Part shown: in pieces, positions 13,301 through 14,610 of the stretch
How the letters are laid out: each line of letters begins with the position of its first letter
How positions within the stretch are numbered: position 1 is the first letter of the stretch
Assembly (NCBI GenBank): GCA_049792815.1
Contig: JBARBG010000010.1
Span: forward strand, 1-14,610
Reading direction: 5' to 3'
Origin: DAIDKA01 sp049792815
GTDB lineage: Bacteria > Pseudomonadota > Gammaproteobacteria > Steroidobacterales > Steroidobacteraceae
DNA length: 14,610 bases
The notes under the pieces: model-generated
Database searches by the model: none
Told to the model about the DNA's origin: nothing
Seen by the model: the letters and a program-made list of their open reading frames with translations, nothing else
Translations under genes and position numbers: made by a program

Positions 13301-13317
13301 CGACCGGGTCCGGTGCC

Positions 13318-13337
13318 GCGCTGTAGGGTTACAGCGC
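13318..13337. repeat. Perfect 8-bp inverted repeat in the DUF1800 gene leader
   Basis: GCGCTGTA (13318-13325), loop GGGT, TACAGCGC (13330-13337). It ends 2 bases before the Shine-Dalgarno AAGGAGG (13340-13346). As RNA it is a compact hairpin beside the ribosome site; as DNA it is a possible operator between the divergent polA and DUF1800 genes. No T-run follows, so it is not a terminator. Confidence 0.6.
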
Positions 13338-13356
13338 TCAAGGAGGCCTGCCGCGC

Positions 13357-14610
13357 ATGCTCGATTCCACCGCCGCCATTGCGACCAATCGCTTCGGACT
13401 GGGCGCCCGACCGGGTGAGATCGAGGCGTGCGACGCCGACCCGCGCGCCTGGCTGGAAGCCCAGCTCAAGGGGCCGCCGCCGGTCATCCAGGATCCGGGC
13501 CTGCAGAGCACCGCGGCAATGGTCACGGCCCTCGACCGGTTGCGCGCGCAGAAGCGGGCCGGGCTTGATGCAGTGGTCAAGCTCGGTGAGCTCTACCGTC
13601 CGGCCTACGTCGGGGAAGTGACGGCAAGACTGCGCCTGGCCACCGCCACGGACCGGCCCTTCCTGGAGCGCATCACGCAGTTCTGGAGCAATCATTTCGC
13701 GGTGTCGGTGGACAAGGCCATCGTGCTCGGCGTGGCGGGCAGCTATGAGCGCGAGGCCATTCGGCCCAACGTCCTCGGCTCGTTCTCGCAGCTGCTGCTG
13801 GCGGTGGAGCGCCATCCGGCCATGCTGCTGTACCTGGATAACTTCCGCTCGGTGGGCCCGGACTCGATGCTCGCCGGGCGCACGCAGGAACGCGCCGGCA
13901 AGACGCTCGGCATCAATGAGAACCTGGCCCGCGAAATCATGGAACTGCACACCCTGGGTGTGAACGGCGGCTATACCCAGGCCGACGTCACCGCCTTCGC
14001 CAAGGTCATCACCGGCTGGTCGATAGGTGCGGCGGGCAGGGGCTTGGCCGGCGGCGGGGAGCCCGGCGAGTTCTTCTTCCGCACCAATATCCACGAACCC
14101 GGTTCCCAGACCATCATGGGCAAGCGCTACGCGCAGGAGGGCCGGGGTCAGGGTGAGTCGGTGTTGCTCGACCTGGCGCGCAATCCGGCCACGGCGCAGC
14201 ACATCGCCACCCAGCTGGCGCGGCACTTCATCGCCGATGAGCCGCCGCCGCAGAGCATCAGCCGCCTCGCCCGGGTATTCACCAGCACCGACGGTGACCT
14301 GCCTGCGGTGTACCGGGCGCTGATCAGCGAAGAGGCCGCCTGGTCGCAACCCTTGAGCAAATTCAAGACGCCGAATGATTATCTGATCTCGGCGTATCGC
14401 GCGCTCGGACTGCCGATTGATGAGGCGCGCACAGTGCCGCCGCTGTTTGCAAACCTCGGACAGCGCGTCTGGTCACCCAATTCGCCGGCCGGCTGGCCCG
14501 ACCGCAGCGCCGACTGGGATGGCGCCTCGGCGCTGATGCAGCGCCTGCGCTGGGCGGATGAGATCGGCCAGCGCTTCGGCGCCAGCGTGAATGCCGCCCT
14601 GCAGGCGCCA
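13357..14610 (+). CDS. DUF1800 family protein (3' end outside window)
   Basis: The open frame runs without a stop for 418 codons to the window edge. ATG 13357 is backed by a strong AAGGAGG 10 bases upstream. Family motifs are visible: an N-terminal NRFGLGARPG (11-20), ITQFWSNHFAVSVDK (106-120), and the most conserved block ENLAREIMELHTLGVNGGYTQADV (188-211) followed by VITGWS (217-222). Later come NIHEPGSQTIMGKRY and ARHFIADEPP. DUF1800 proteins have no firmly assigned biochemical role. They are very often encoded directly before a DUF1501 protein with a Tat signal, so a DUF1501 gene probably follows just outside the window. No signal peptide is visible at the N-terminus. Full members are usually about 450-550 residues, so most of the protein is here. 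It is divergent from polA. Confidence 0.9.
   Translation, partial: MLDSTAAIATNRFGLGARPGEIEACDADPRAWLEAQLKGPPPVIQDPGLQSTAAMVTALDRLRAQKRAGLDAVVKLGELYRPAYVGEVTARLRLATATDRPFLERITQFWSNHFAVSVDKAIVLGVAGSYEREAIRPNVLGSFSQLLLAVERHPAMLLYLDNFRSVGPDSMLAGRTQERAGKTLGINENLAREIMELHTLGVNGGYTQADVTAFAKVITGWSIGAAGRGLAGGGEPGEFFFRTNIHEPGSQTIMGKRYAQEGRGQGESVLLDLARNPATAQHIATQLARHFIADEPPPQSISRLARVFTSTDGDLPAVYRALISEEAAWSQPLSKFKTPNDYLISAYRALGLPIDEARTVPPLFANLGQRVWSPNSPAGWPDRSADWDGASALMQRLRWADEIGQRFGASVNAALQAP

Noticed and set aside
13297..14349. 350-codon open frame (-) opposite the DUF1800 gene
   Set aside because: Antisense shadow; the plus frame has a strong ribosome site and conserved DUF1800 blocks.

Overview
The window looks like core chromosome of a high-GC gammaproteobacterium. 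The block polA / engB / cytochrome c4 / dsbA, the ubiK-comM pair, and the DUF4124 and PilE-type pilin genes all fit the Xanthomonadales, Nevskiales or Steroidobacter-like orders. This is judged from family recognition only; no database search was possible. I see no phage, insertion sequence, CRISPR array or plasmid genes.

Layout, left to right. (1) The 3' part of a type IV minor pilin gene (+) runs tail to tail into a two-gene minus-strand unit: a secreted DUF4124 protein, then a 3-hydroxyisobutyrate dehydrogenase-family enzyme. (2) A lone ammonium transporter gene, amtB (-), has a clear Rho-independent terminator and a near-consensus sigma-54 promoter with a possible NtrC site upstream. It is divergent from ubiK-comM (+), a ubiquinone-biosynthesis accessory factor and a competence-type AAA+ ATPase joined by a stop/start overlap. 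(3) A long minus-strand run goes from cytochrome c4 through a lipoprotein-type DsbA, tRNA-Arg(CCG), a membrane-anchored c5-type cytochrome, a six-helix membrane protein and a winged-helix regulator to a divergent cis-prenyltransferase (UppS-like). The cytochrome, membrane protein and regulator genes overlap by 4 bases each. (4) engB (+) faces polA (-) across a 243-base gap. (5) Divergent from polA is the 5' part of a DUF1800 gene (+), cut by the window end.

The most interesting stretch is the engB-polA gap. It is the same position and orientation as the Spot 42 gene (spf) in E. coli, and ErsA of Pseudomonas also lies between polA and engB. On the polA strand it holds a GAACTT-N16-TCAAA sigma-E/AlgU-type promoter, about 117 bases predicted to form three stem-loops plus a strong terminator hairpin, and C-rich loops (UCCCAA twice and UUCCCUCCCU). 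I read this as an envelope-stress-controlled trans-acting small RNA. Just upstream lies a perfect 13-bp inverted repeat whose near arm contains the -35 element.

Functional themes are envelope and respiration (c4 and c5-type cytochromes, DsbA, UbiK, a polyprenyl diphosphate synthase), nitrogen-limitation control (sigma-54 and amtB), DNA replication, repair and uptake (polA, comM, pilin) and ribosome assembly (engB).
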